A stretch of 25,630 nucleotides of DNA. It comes from a virus. The stretch is taken from positions 1-25,630 of IMG/VR virus record IMGVR_UViG_3300025684_000723, one strand, 5' to 3'. The position numbers and the translations under genes are program-made. Shown here piece after piece: positions 7,333 to 14,322 of this stretch (positions within the stretch are counted from its first letter, which is position 1; the number at the start of each line of letters is the position of its first letter). Below the pieces are notes generated by a model, which did no database searches, was not told where the DNA came from, and saw only the letters and a program-made list of their open reading frames with translations.

Positions 7333-8098
7333 TGTTTCTTACTCTTTTGTTGTATTTAACAACTCCTTCAAGAATATCAAATTGGTAACCAAGACGGCGT
7401 GCAGTGTGTAACATAGCACTAGTATCCTTAGGTAAACAATGTCCGCCCCAACCCAATTGATTGTCTGGTCCGGGAACATAACTATGGTCTGGCATAATGC
7501 GTTTATCTTGTGTTAAATGGTGCCTAACTGTTTCAAAATTAGCGCCAATTAGATCACTTAGTTCATACAAATGATTAAAGAATCCGACTTTCATTGCAAG
7601 AAAACTGTTTTCTGCATACTTGATTAATATTGCTTCTTCGTGCGAACATGTAAAGTGGTGTATAGAAGGGAAGCGATGCCTAAACACGTCTAACCAAAAA
7701 TCAACATTGCCGCCTCCAAGTATTACAAATTCCTGTGCTGCGAAATCGTCATTGGCACTTGCTGCTCGTAAAAACTCTGGGCTTAGTGTAATTCTGTGAG
7801 TAGGATACTTGGCACGTAACTCTTGGAAGTTTTCTAATGCTACTGTACTTTTAATTAGCACAGGTGTTGTTTCTGGGATATCAGCAAAGACTGCTTCAAT
7901 TGCTGTACTGTCGCAAGTACCGTCGCCGTTGTTGCTTTCTGGTGTACCTACACATACAATCACACCGTCTGCATATTGATCATATATACGATTTTTGTTG
8001 TATTGAGGATCTACTACATAGGTATTAAAGTAATCTTTAAGACTATTTTCTACAGCTTTGCCTACAAAACCATAACCAGCAATTGTTATTTTTTTCAT
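7310..8098 (-). CDS. short nucleotide-sugar dehydrogenase lacking the C-terminal domain
   Basis: A 262-aa member of the UDP-glucose dehydrogenase family. GYGFVG (residues 8-13), CVGTPE, IKSTV, SPEFLRAASA (106-115), K160/N164 (KYAENSFLAMK) and catalytic Cys221 in WGGHCLPKDTS are all present and intact. The protein stops ~25 residues after the central helix, so the third domain that normally completes the UDP-sugar site (~120-150 aa) is missing. The reading frame ends cleanly and overlaps the next gene, so this is a stable short form rather than an obvious frameshift. The full-length paralog at 5511-6752 might supply the missing domain in a mixed complex (speculative). The ATG at 8098 is one base after the upstream stop. 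Confidence 0.87.
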   Translation of the reverse strand: MKKITIAGYGFVGKAVENSLKDYFNTYVVDPQYNKNRIYDQYADGVIVCVGTPESNNGDGTCDSTAIEAVFADIPETTPVLIKSTVALENFQELRAKYPTHRITLSPEFLRAASANDDFAAQEFVILGGGNVDFWLDVFRHRFPSIHHFTCSHEEAILIKYAENSFLAMKVGFFNHLYELSDLIGANFETVRHHLTQDKRIMPDHSYVPGPDNQLGWGGHCLPKDTSAMLHTARRLGYQFDILEGVVKYNKRVRNNEQHMAD

Positions 8099-8099
8099 T

Positions 8100-8603
8100 T
8101 TATTTTTCCATATACTTTAGTAACTGATCTACGTTAAACTTTAAATCATCTAGTGTGCCGTTATTGTCAATGGTGAAGTCTGCCATCCATTGGTCTAAAC
8201 TCATACTCTCTTTGTCTTCAGGAGGGAGGTACATACTGCGATCAACCCATATGCAATAATCAAACACACCAGTGTTTTGCATTGCAAAGAATTCACGCTT
8301 GTTGCGTAAACCACAATAGATATCATGTTCTTTAAATATTTCTCTGCCTAGTGTCGCTGCATCAGTTACATTATAAGCACAGATAGCATCATACCATTCT
8401 GCTCTATGATTATGCCTGTCAGCATAGCACTCTTCTTCGTTGGCATATCCATACTTGTCTTTTAGCTTATTGAATATAAATTGTTTACTACAAAACTTTG
8501 AGCTTGATTCAAATGTATACCCATAATCGTCGCGGAGAATTTCGCACACGGTATCTTTACCGTGCCTGCCATGACCAATTACAAGGAGTTTTAGTTTTTT
8601 CAT
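8100..8603 (-). CDS. deoxynucleoside monophosphate kinase-like P-loop protein
   Basis: A 167-aa kinase-like protein with Walker A variant GHGRHGKDT at residues 10-18. It continues with SSSKFCS, ECYADRHNHRAEWYD and REIFKEHDIYCGLRNKREF, then CIWVDRS and DFTIDNNGTLDDL. This pattern matches phage dNMP kinases and related adenylate-kinase-fold proteins (T4 gene 1 group), which phosphorylate dNMPs for phage DNA synthesis. Substrate range is not readable. It overlaps the upstream 60-aa gene by 4 bp (ATGA) and is followed one base later by the short sugar dehydrogenase. Confidence 0.75.
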   Translation of the reverse strand: MKKLKLLVIGHGRHGKDTVCEILRDDYGYTFESSSKFCSKQFIFNKLKDKYGYANEEECYADRHNHRAEWYDAICAYNVTDAATLGREIFKEHDIYCGLRNKREFFAMQNTGVFDYCIWVDRSMYLPPEDKESMSLDQWMADFTIDNNGTLDDLKFNVDQLLKYMEK

Positions 8604-8782
8604 ACGAGCACATCATCCATCATATTTTCAAGCTCAAATTCATGTTGAGCTACTTGTTGTTGTTTACGCTTTAACATACTACGAAGTGCTTCACGTGCTG
8701 CTCGCTTTTCGTCGCTAGCACCTTCTTCCCATGCAACCAGTACATCCTGAATTGTTTCAATGTCGTAAAAAATATCAGTCAT
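8600..8782 (-). CDS. small hypothetical protein, 60 aa
   Basis: An acidic, largely helical 60-aa protein (helical run EEGASDEKRAAREALRSM, then KRKQQQVAQHEFELENMM). I do not recognise it. The ATG at 8782 has GGAG 6 nt upstream and a candidate sigma70 promoter (8814-8841). The ATGA overlap with the kinase-like gene downstream supports a real coding gene at the head of a small operon. Confidence 0.75.
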   Translation of the reverse strand: MTDIFYDIETIQDVLVAWEEGASDEKRAAREALRSMLKRKQQQVAQHEFELENMMDDVLV

Positions 8783-8813
8783 GTTAATCTCCGTGGTGAA
8801 TTGCTATATTACT

Positions 8814-8841
8814 AATGTAACAGATTAGTTTATTTTGTCAA
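8814..8841 (-). promoter_or_regulatory. candidate sigma70-type promoter for the 60-aa/kinase operon
   Basis: Minus strand: -35 TTGACA (8841-8836), embedded in the last codons of the preceding gene, then a 16-bp spacer and -10 TACATT (8819-8814). GGTTGACA is shared with the promoters near 2739 and 2983. The -10 is weaker than theirs. Confidence 0.55.
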
Positions 8842-9544
8842 CCAGATTTTTTAAAATTTTCCAAGTTTCTTGCCAACTATTAACTTTGTGACAATTATAA
8901 TTTACATTACGATTTGTCAATTCAAGTGCCAATGGCCAATCATTACCACCTTCAAATATTGCATCTCCAAAGAATATAATGTGATCTTCAGGATCGAAGT
9001 CTTTTACAATTTGACTTTTGTCTGCACCCTTGGGAGCAATATCAATCCCAGTTTCTCCGCCTACAGTTGCTTGCAAGTCTGGAAACATTGTATTGAATGC
9101 ATTTGCTATTGTAATACGTTCATTTGTAGATGTGTCGTATGCTACATACTCTTGACGTTGTTCTGCATCTGCGCCTCGTCCTACTACACTAAAGTTTACC
9201 ATACCGGGGCGTTTCTCAATATGAGTGCCTGTGCGCAAGTTAAATCTACTTTCGTACAAACAACCATTTAAAAAGTATTCCGCTGTTTCTGGTATTTTCC
9301 AGTCGTTTGTATGAACGTGTGTTGCGCCTTCCCAGACATCGTTTCCGCTACAATTGTAAACTCTTTTACATCTATAGTAAACTGACTCGCCTACTTGTTC
9401 TATAGTTTTTACACGATCGCTGCCAGTAACTAAATACACATCATTTGTCCTAGTAAATCCTAGGAACCAAGATTTAAATTCATTATCCATTTTACTACGA
9501 CTTGGTGTTAATGTACCGTCTACATCAAATATAAATTTATCCAT
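8825..9544 (-). CDS. phosphomannomutase-like HAD-family protein (eukaryotic PMM type)
   Basis: A 239-aa HAD-IIB protein that reads like the alpha-phosphomannomutase (PMM2/ManB-eukaryotic) family, which interconverts mannose-6-P and mannose-1-P. Visible are the nucleophile motif FDVDGTLTP (D7, D9), TGSD (40-43), RPGMVNFSVVGR (112-123) and YxxxD. The C-terminal sugar-phosphate loop GGETGIDIAPKGADKSQ (162-178) and the metal motif FFGDAIFEGGND (191-202) follow. The match to human PMM2 (RNGMLNVSPIGR, FFGDKTMPGGND) extends over the whole length, so mutase rather than generic phosphatase is favoured. The predicted transcription start of its TTGACA/TATAGT promoter is the ATG itself, and no Shine-Dalgarno is present. 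Confidence 0.85.
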   Translation of the reverse strand: MDKFIFDVDGTLTPSRSKMDNEFKSWFLGFTRTNDVYLVTGSDRVKTIEQVGESVYYRCKRVYNCSGNDVWEGATHVHTNDWKIPETAEYFLNGCLYESRFNLRTGTHIEKRPGMVNFSVVGRGADAEQRQEYVAYDTSTNERITIANAFNTMFPDLQATVGGETGIDIAPKGADKSQIVKDFDPEDHIIFFGDAIFEGGNDWPLALELTNRNVNYNCHKVNSWQETWKILKNLVDKIN

Positions 9545-9550
9545 GTACTA

Positions 9551-9579
9551 ACTATAACAAAGATTTAAAAAGTTGTCAA
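9551..9579 (-). promoter_or_regulatory. sigma70-type promoter, possibly leaderless, for the PMM-like gene
   Basis: Minus strand: -35 TTGACA (9579-9574), 17-bp spacer, -10 TATAGT (9556-9551). With the usual geometry, +1 falls at 9544, the A of the ATG. Confidence 0.7.
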
Positions 9580-10533
9580 TAACCATTTGTAGAAATTATT
9601 TTCCCAATGCTTGCTATTAGCATGATAATAATTGTGACTAGTTAACTCATCCCAATCTCGAAATGTGTATCCTTTTATGCCAGCACGTTCTATATCTCCA
9701 ATGATATTAACAACCTTCAAAGGATCAGCATGTATAGGAAACATTAATTCAAATCCAAGTTCTATTAGATAGTCCTCGTGTTTTTTTCCTGTATAAAAAA
9801 TACAATGTTGGTTACCTAGAAAACTTTTCCAAGTTTTTTCAGTAAAAAATGCATGATGAGCTCCTAGATCAGTTTCTGTAATAACACTTATTATACTCTC
9901 ATTGAGAATTAATCTAGGAATCAAACAACTACTAAAATGTCCGTTTACTAGTCTTGTAGTACTATCATTTTTTACATTATAATTTAAATCATTATTGTAT
10001 AGTTGTTTGATTAACTCGTCCTCGTACTCCCACACACTTCTAAAATATGGCGTAGGATCGATTGTTGTTTCTGGCATATAATGCTTGCCGTAGTGATAAC
10101 TAACCATGCCTTTGTCTAATAGATTTCTTTCGTCAAACAATCTTAATAAATCAGTGCGCCAATCCTTTGCACGACCTAACAACATATTATATGAATATTT
10201 CGGGGACGCTTTTCTTGTTATATAATCATTGGTATTGTTAGTTTCTTTGACTGCAAAAAGCCAATGCGGAAAAAAGTAATTGTTATATTCTTCTAATCCT
10301 GGCTCAACACTGGTATGTATTAATACAACCTTTTCACGAAATTGATTTATGATTGGTCTTATTTTAAAAGTAGTTTCTGCACATAATACAAATATTAAAT
10401 CAAATTTGTCAGGATCAATATCACTGATAGTAAGATGATCAGTTGCAGCGATACGGTTGTTTCCAGTAAACACACTATTAAGTATGCCCGCTGCATACGA
10501 CACTTGAGGAAGATATTCAAAATAGTTTTTCAC
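9565..10533 (-). CDS. glycosyltransferase-like protein, GTG start
   Basis: A 322-aa cytoplasmic protein. YSYNMLLGRAKDWRTDLLRLF and ERNLLDKGMVSYH (residues 113-146) form the helix pair found in several marine phage and giant-virus glycosyltransferases. ISVITETDLG, FFTEKTWKSFLGNQHCIFY and YLIELGFELMF (215-265) form the nucleotide-sugar-binding half, parallel to the block in the 3014-4105 protein. Donor and acceptor are unknown. The only usable start is GTG at 10533. It has no Shine-Dalgarno and lies exactly 5 nt after AATAAATA. A terminator separates it from the upstream gene. Confidence 0.68.
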   Translation of the reverse strand: MKNYFEYLPQVSYAAGILNSVFTGNNRIAATDHLTISDIDPDKFDLIFVLCAETTFKIRPIINQFREKVVLIHTSVEPGLEEYNNYFFPHWLFAVKETNNTNDYITRKASPKYSYNMLLGRAKDWRTDLLRLFDERNLLDKGMVSYHYGKHYMPETTIDPTPYFRSVWEYEDELIKQLYNNDLNYNVKNDSTTRLVNGHFSSCLIPRLILNESIISVITETDLGAHHAFFTEKTWKSFLGNQHCIFYTGKKHEDYLIELGFELMFPIHADPLKVVNIIGDIERAGIKGYTFRDWDELTSHNYYHANSKHWENNFYKWLLTTF

Positions 10534-10538
10534 AAAAT

Positions 10539-10546
10539 TATTTATT
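10539..10546 (-). promoter_or_regulatory. late promoter box AATAAATA, leaderless geometry
   Basis: Minus-strand AATAAATA (7 of 8 match to the T4 late box). The predicted +1 is 10533, the first base of the GTG start. It lies between the terminator and the glycosyltransferase-like gene, where a promoter is required. Confidence 0.6.
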
Positions 10547-10577
10547 CAATAAAAAAGCCCTTATAAAAAAGGGCTTT
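10547..10577 (-). terminator. intrinsic terminator after the CBM-like gene
   Basis: A 9-bp perfect stem AAAGCCCTT / AAGGGCTTT (10554-10562 with 10569-10577) has a 6-nt loop. On the minus strand it is followed by a T-rich run TTTTTTATT. It lies 25 bp after the stop at 10603. The plus-strand face also has a T-rich tail, so it could work in both directions. Confidence 0.85.
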
Positions 10578-10602
10578 CTTTTATTAATTTTTAATTATAG
10601 AA

Positions 10603-11190
10603 TTACGAAAATGTTATTGTAATTGATTTTACACCGCCGACATAAGCAATTGATGGTGTATCAATATTTGAATGCTGGAAGAACGGGTTTGTACCTGGGT
10701 CTGATTCGTTCCAAACATATCCTGGAGTTCCGCCACTGCCTTCATCTCCGTTGTCAAAATCTTCTTCGTCGGTTTTTGGTTGATTTGGATCATAATCAGG
10801 GTTCATTAAGTATGCTGGGTTTACTGGGCATCTGTCAGATGAAGTTGGATCATAATCTGGATTAATAATTGCTCTCCAACCTACTTGTTGTTGCACATCA
10901 AAATTACTTGTATTGTCGTCGGCTAAGATTAAACGTTCGTATGTTGTGCCGTCGTTTGCAACATCAACACGCTTAATTTGTAAGTCTCTGCCCACATCGT
11001 CGTTTTTGAAATCTAAATTTAACGTATAACTACCTGCGTCAACATCAATTGTATACTCACGCACAACTTCAGTTGAGCCGATATCTAGATCTAGATCAAC
11101 GTTTATGCTGTTGAAATCAACATCAACTACTGGACCTATGCTATCTGCAAGTGTGCCTTCCATAGTTAATTTAATTTTTCTCGCTGCCAT
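10603..11190 (-). CDS. putative virion or adhesion protein with a CBM-like beta domain
   Basis: A 195-aa protein rich in Asp, Thr and beta-strand pattern, with no signal peptide. Residues ~43-77 (VREYTIDVDAGSYTLNLDF, then NDDVGRDLQIKRVDV) resemble Ca-dependent xylan-binding modules (CBM36/CBM60 style: 'aGtytl.v.FtND..g.DRnL.vd.v'). The middle carries two INPDYDP/MNPDYDP repeats and an acidic linker. The fold and the separate promoter/terminator pair suggest an abundant late protein, perhaps a capsid decoration or fibre-associated lectin (inference). The ATG at 11190 follows AAGGA. Confidence 0.65.
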   Translation of the reverse strand: MAARKIKLTMEGTLADSIGPVVDVDFNSINVDLDLDIGSTEVVREYTIDVDAGSYTLNLDFKNDDVGRDLQIKRVDVANDGTTYERLILADDNTSNFDVQQQVGWRAIINPDYDPTSSDRCPVNPAYLMNPDYDPNQPKTDEEDFDNGDEGSGGTPGYVWNESDPGTNPFFQHSNIDTPSIAYVGGVKSITITFS

Positions 11191-11229
11191 GGATTTTCCT
11201 TTTTATTATAAAATGCATTTTTATAACAT

Positions 11230-11237
11230 TATTTATC
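11230..11237 (-). promoter_or_regulatory. candidate late promoter box GATAAATA
   Basis: Minus-strand GATAAATA (6 of 8 match) lies 40 bases before the ATG at 11190. The leader holds AAGGA. It sits in the gap after the SGNH-like gene. A TATAAAAA-like run just downstream is an alternative. Confidence 0.45.
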
Positions 11238-11245
11238 AACTTTAC

Positions 11246-12079
11246 TCAATAAATTTGGTTAACTATTAGATCTGCACAATCTCTGTGTGCTAGTTCTAAC
11301 GGATGACTAGTAGCGTAACTATAGTTGTTTAATCTAGCCCAGTCGTCAAATCCAAACCCCGAGTAGTTAATATTTCCAGGAAATTCAAACCATTTCTCCC
11401 AATCAATTAGTGTTCTAATACTATTTAAATACTGGCTACCCGGATTGTTCACTGCTATTTTTTTTAATGAATCAGTTACATAATGATTTACATATGTAAA
11501 CATATAATCAATATTATGCAATTTTAAATAGTTTTGCAAAAGTAAAATATCTTTTATATTTATATAACTGTTGTTCAACGGATTCATGTGTACTACACGA
11601 TTATACTGTTTTGCAAAGTCAACTACACCTAGATTTAAACTTCGATTCCATTTTGTTAACAAGCTATCTCTAGTGAATTTCCAGTTCTCGGTTGATTTTG
11701 GAAGTGCACTAAACCAACTACTTTCAGCTTCGTTATCAGCACTATGGACACTAAACGGGTACCACGGGCTATCATATTCATTTGTAGGTTTATCTAATGC
11801 ATACTCGTAACGATCTGTAAATGTCCACATGACTTGAACAAATATATCTTGTGATTCTACATCTGTATTAACAAGAGTATCTAATATATGTCTAACAATG
11901 TAAGCATTGCTTCGACCGCTTCTTGCTAAATTTAAATGTTTCGTGCCAATTTTGCTAGCAACTACATTAGCCCAACTCGAATAATGAGGAATTTTAGGAT
12001 TTTCATTTTTGTTATGCAATTCAGCACCAAATGTAAAGCTGTCTCCGCCCGAAATAACTAGTTTGTATTTTTTAGACAT
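11246..12079 (-). CDS. SGNH/GDSL-like hydrolase (DUF6071-like)
   Basis: A 277-aa protein with SGNH block I GGDSFTFG (Ser14 as candidate nucleophile), block II/III-like NLARSGRSN (Gly55, Asn58) and a C-terminal SHPLELAH with His259. Family members are esterases, acyltransferases or deacetylases acting on glycans or lipids. The canonical Asp three residues before the His is not present (ATSH), so the charge relay may differ. Its place after the nucleotidyltransferase-cupin gene (1-bp TAATG overlap) suggests O-acyl editing of a glycan (inference). Confidence 0.72.
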   Translation of the reverse strand: MSKKYKLVISGGDSFTFGAELHNKNENPKIPHYSSWANVVASKIGTKHLNLARSGRSNAYIVRHILDTLVNTDVESQDIFVQVMWTFTDRYEYALDKPTNEYDSPWYPFSVHSADNEAESSWFSALPKSTENWKFTRDSLLTKWNRSLNLGVVDFAKQYNRVVHMNPLNNSYINIKDILLLQNYLKLHNIDYMFTYVNHYVTDSLKKIAVNNPGSQYLNSIRTLIDWEKWFEFPGNINYSGFGFDDWARLNNYSYATSHPLELAHRDCADLIVNQIY

Positions 12080-12837
12080 TAATCTCTTCTCTCAATATCT
12101 TTCTCAGTCAATTCTTTGCCCATCCACACTTCTATAACTTTAGCATTTTTATTGTCTATATTTATTGCTTTGTGCCAATACCCTACTGGTATATCAATAC
12201 TGTCGCCTGCTACTAACAAGTGTGATGTTTTATGACCGGACTTATCTTCTAAAAACATGTTTATAACACCATCAACAACATGCCAATGTTCGCTTCGTTT
12301 AAGATGGCGCTGATCGCTTAGTGCTTTGTCTTTAAGGAATGTGAGTTCTTTTACTTGCCAGTTGTTGTTACTGTCTAGTATTTTGTACTCGCCCCAGGCA
12401 CGTTTAGTAATAGGCTTATCCCAGTTTTTTAATATCCAACTGCTTGAATTCTTTTTATCTTCACCACCTACACCAAATACAAATTCTACATTAGTATATT
12501 GCATTTCGGGTATATTAGACTCTGTTCTATCTCCGCCATTAGCAAAGATAATTTTTGTACTTGACCCTGTTGTGCTTTGTAATTGAAAAATTGCATTACA
12601 TGCACTATTATCATCGTCGTTAAATCCAATAACTTTATCTACTACTTTGAGTTCTTTAATAATAGCACAACGTTCTTTAAAGGGCATAAAAGCTTTGCCC
12701 TTTTTGCGTGTTAGCCATTCATCACTATTTACACCAACTACCAGATCATCACCTAGCTCTTTTGCTGCGTTAAAATACGCAATATGTCCGCTATGCAACG
12801 GGTCAAATCCGCCGGTAACTAATACTACTTTTTTCAT
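12079..12837 (-). CDS. fusion of a cytidylyltransferase-like domain and a PMI-type cupin
   Basis: A 252-aa two-domain protein. Residues 1-~130 are a nucleotidyltransferase of the RfaE/TagD type: GGFDPLHSGHIAYFNAAK (HxGH at 15-18), VNSDEWLTRKKGKAFMPF and ANGGDR. Residues ~146-245 are a cupin like the C-terminus of type II mannose-6-P isomerase/GMP (ManC): AWGEYKIL, WQVKELTF, QRHLKRSEHWHVVDG (metal-ligand histidines H178, H184, H186) and IPVGYWHKAIN. The usual ManC pairs this cupin with a different (GT-A-like) pyrophosphorylase, so this pairing is unusual. Activation and isomerisation of a sugar phosphate is the likely role. The ATG at 12837 follows GGA. Confidence 0.82.
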   Translation of the reverse strand: MKKVVLVTGGFDPLHSGHIAYFNAAKELGDDLVVGVNSDEWLTRKKGKAFMPFKERCAIIKELKVVDKVIGFNDDDNSACNAIFQLQSTTGSSTKIIFANGGDRTESNIPEMQYTNVEFVFGVGGEDKKNSSSWILKNWDKPITKRAWGEYKILDSNNNWQVKELTFLKDKALSDQRHLKRSEHWHVVDGVINMFLEDKSGHKTSHLLVAGDSIDIPVGYWHKAINIDNKNAKVIEVWMGKELTEKDIERRD

Positions 12838-12848
12838 TTATATTCCGT

Positions 12849-13604
12849 TTAATAAGGAAGCGACTCTTTGCTAAGATCGTACAAACTATGATCGAGCCAT
12901 TCTATAATAACTTTTTCTATTTTAGCATGTCCAAATTGATTAACACATTTAATTAAACTCGGCGGTATTAGTTCTTTTTCTGCCAAATCATACCAAGTTG
13001 TAGTATGTGGATCTAGTGGCTGTTGTGTGCCTTTGTAGACACTTGCCCAAAGAAAGTTCTCGCCGCGCTTAAATTTGAAATGTCCGTCATAACAATCAAA
13101 CCCACTCATTGCTAGCATTTGTATTAGTGTTAACATATTCCAATTGTATAATTCACCCGGATAACTGTCGGTTCTCCATCTATTTAAATTATCAATATAT
13201 GTTCTAATAGGAACACTAATGCAAAGCATAGCATCTTCTCTCATAATGTTCCACCAGTGATTTAGACTTTGCATTGGATTTATTTCTTTTTGAAAAACAT
13301 TATGTGCCCAAAGAAAATCAAAACTTTCATTATCTATATTAGTATTATATAAATTATCAACTTTTATGTTTTTAACATTTTCTCGACGATGTTCCTGGAG
13401 GTGACTCTCAGTAATGCATAGGTTTGTAATGTTGTATTGACTTTCTATTAAGTCGTCGGTGCTTCGATAATCACTAAACCAAGTGGTATGATTTCCAATT
13501 CTATCATCTAATATGCCTACTTCGTGCAAGCTATCCATAAATTCATTGTGTTCTCCTAGCAAGTCTAACACTTGCATACTACCGTCTGTGGTTAATCTTT
13601 TCAT
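12849..13604 (-). CDS. methyltransferase-like protein, degenerate SAM site
   Basis: A 251-aa protein resembling class I SAM-dependent methyltransferases of sugar clusters: FDFLWAHNVFQ (95-105) corresponds to the 'fD.i...hvleH' segment. A MREDAMLCISVP strand and a helical C-terminus with SGFDCYDGHFKF follow. The glycine-rich SAM loop is not recognisable (LDLLGEHNEF stands in its place), so activity is uncertain. I chose the ATG at 13604. A TTG at 13610 is in frame but less likely. A perfect late box lies upstream, giving a 16-nt leader with AGG. Confidence 0.55.
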   Translation of the reverse strand: MKRLTTDGSMQVLDLLGEHNEFMDSLHEVGILDDRIGNHTTWFSDYRSTDDLIESQYNITNLCITESHLQEHRRENVKNIKVDNLYNTNIDNESFDFLWAHNVFQKEINPMQSLNHWWNIMREDAMLCISVPIRTYIDNLNRWRTDSYPGELYNWNMLTLIQMLAMSGFDCYDGHFKFKRGENFLWASVYKGTQQPLDPHTTTWYDLAEKELIPPSLIKCVNQFGHAKIEKVIIEWLDHSLYDLSKESLPY

Positions 13605-13625
13605 AGTCAAATACCTATTTTAATA

Positions 13626-13633
13626 TATTTATA
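13626..13633 (-). promoter_or_regulatory. T4-type late promoter box TATAAATA upstream of the methyltransferase-like gene
   Basis: Minus-strand perfect TATAAATA, overlapping the stop codon region of the uvsY-like gene. Predicted +1 is ~13620. It would drive the methyltransferase, nucleotidyltransferase-cupin and SGNH genes as one late unit. Confidence 0.7.
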
Positions 13634-14084
13634 GGGAAACATCTTCCATACCGGCTGTCCTGAGTTTTACAATATGTCCTAGTTGCCATTGTTTGGTGTC
13701 TAAGCCTTTCATGATACCCAACCATTTATTGCGTATTAATGCAACTTCATTAATCAATATTTCGTACTCAATCACTTCGTCTTCGCCGTCTACATACTTT
13801 TCGGCATCTCTGCTACTTAAAGCACGTTGATACCCTTCTAAATACTTTTGAAAATATCTACGACGAATCTTTTTTAATTGTATGTTTAAAAAATTAAGAA
13901 CTGCTTCAATTTCTTGTAATTGGTTAAATCTATGTTCAGTAATACCAGGCAAGGCACTGATGTTCTTTTCAACAATACCTTTTACTCCACATTCAATTTT
14001 TGCTTCTTCAAGTTGGTCAGAGTAGTAATCAAGAAATCCCGGCAAGTAAGAGATATCGTCAACTACTTTATTATACCACGTCAT
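13629..14084 (-). CDS. uvsY: UvsY-like recombination mediator
   Basis: A 151-aa, mostly helical, charged protein. The call rests on position next to uvsX, on size (T4 UvsY is 137 aa) and on a C-terminal pattern: acidic segment (KYVDGEDEVIEYE), then NKWLGIMKGLDTKQWQLGHIVKLR. That end echoes the W-GI...I..RG..I.HI..R tail of UvsY. UvsY loads UvsX onto gp32-coated single-stranded DNA. All three genes lie in this region. It overlaps the upstream acidic gene by 4 bp (ATGA). Sequence similarity is weak, so an unrelated helical protein is possible. Confidence 0.68.
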   Translation of the reverse strand: MTWYNKVVDDISYLPGFLDYYSDQLEEAKIECGVKGIVEKNISALPGITEHRFNQLQEIEAVLNFLNIQLKKIRRRYFQKYLEGYQRALSSRDAEKYVDGEDEVIEYEILINEVALIRNKWLGIMKGLDTKQWQLGHIVKLRTAGMEDVSL

Positions 14085-14311
14085 TGGTCATCATCGTCAT
14101 AGTCCCAATCGTCATCAATTTCCTCAAGTTCGTGCTCTTCAAGAGCGCTTGCAAAAAATTCGTCTAAATTTGCTAATTTACGCACATCTTCGTCACGCAA
14201 GCCGGTATCTAGTAGTTCTGCTACTAGATGACTAACTGCATGTTGTTGATCGGATTTTTTAACGTATTGTTGAAATATTTCCCAACAGACTCTAATAGTG
14301 TCTAGATCCAA
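14081..14311 (-). CDS. small acidic hypothetical protein, 76 aa, TTG start
   Basis: A helical N-terminus (RVCWEIFQQYVKKSDQQHAV), then a strongly acidic tail (DDDWDYDDDDQ). I do not recognise the family. It lies between uvsX and uvsY-like with a 4-bp overlap, so it is co-expressed with recombination genes. The acidic tail could mimic DNA or contact a DNA-binding protein (inference). The start is TTG at 14311, supported by AAGGA 8 nt upstream. No in-frame ATG exists. Confidence 0.78.
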   Translation of the reverse strand: MDLDTIRVCWEIFQQYVKKSDQQHAVSHLVAELLDTGLRDEDVRKLANLDEFFASALEEHELEEIDDDWDYDDDDQ

Positions 14312-14322
14312 TTTATTATTCC

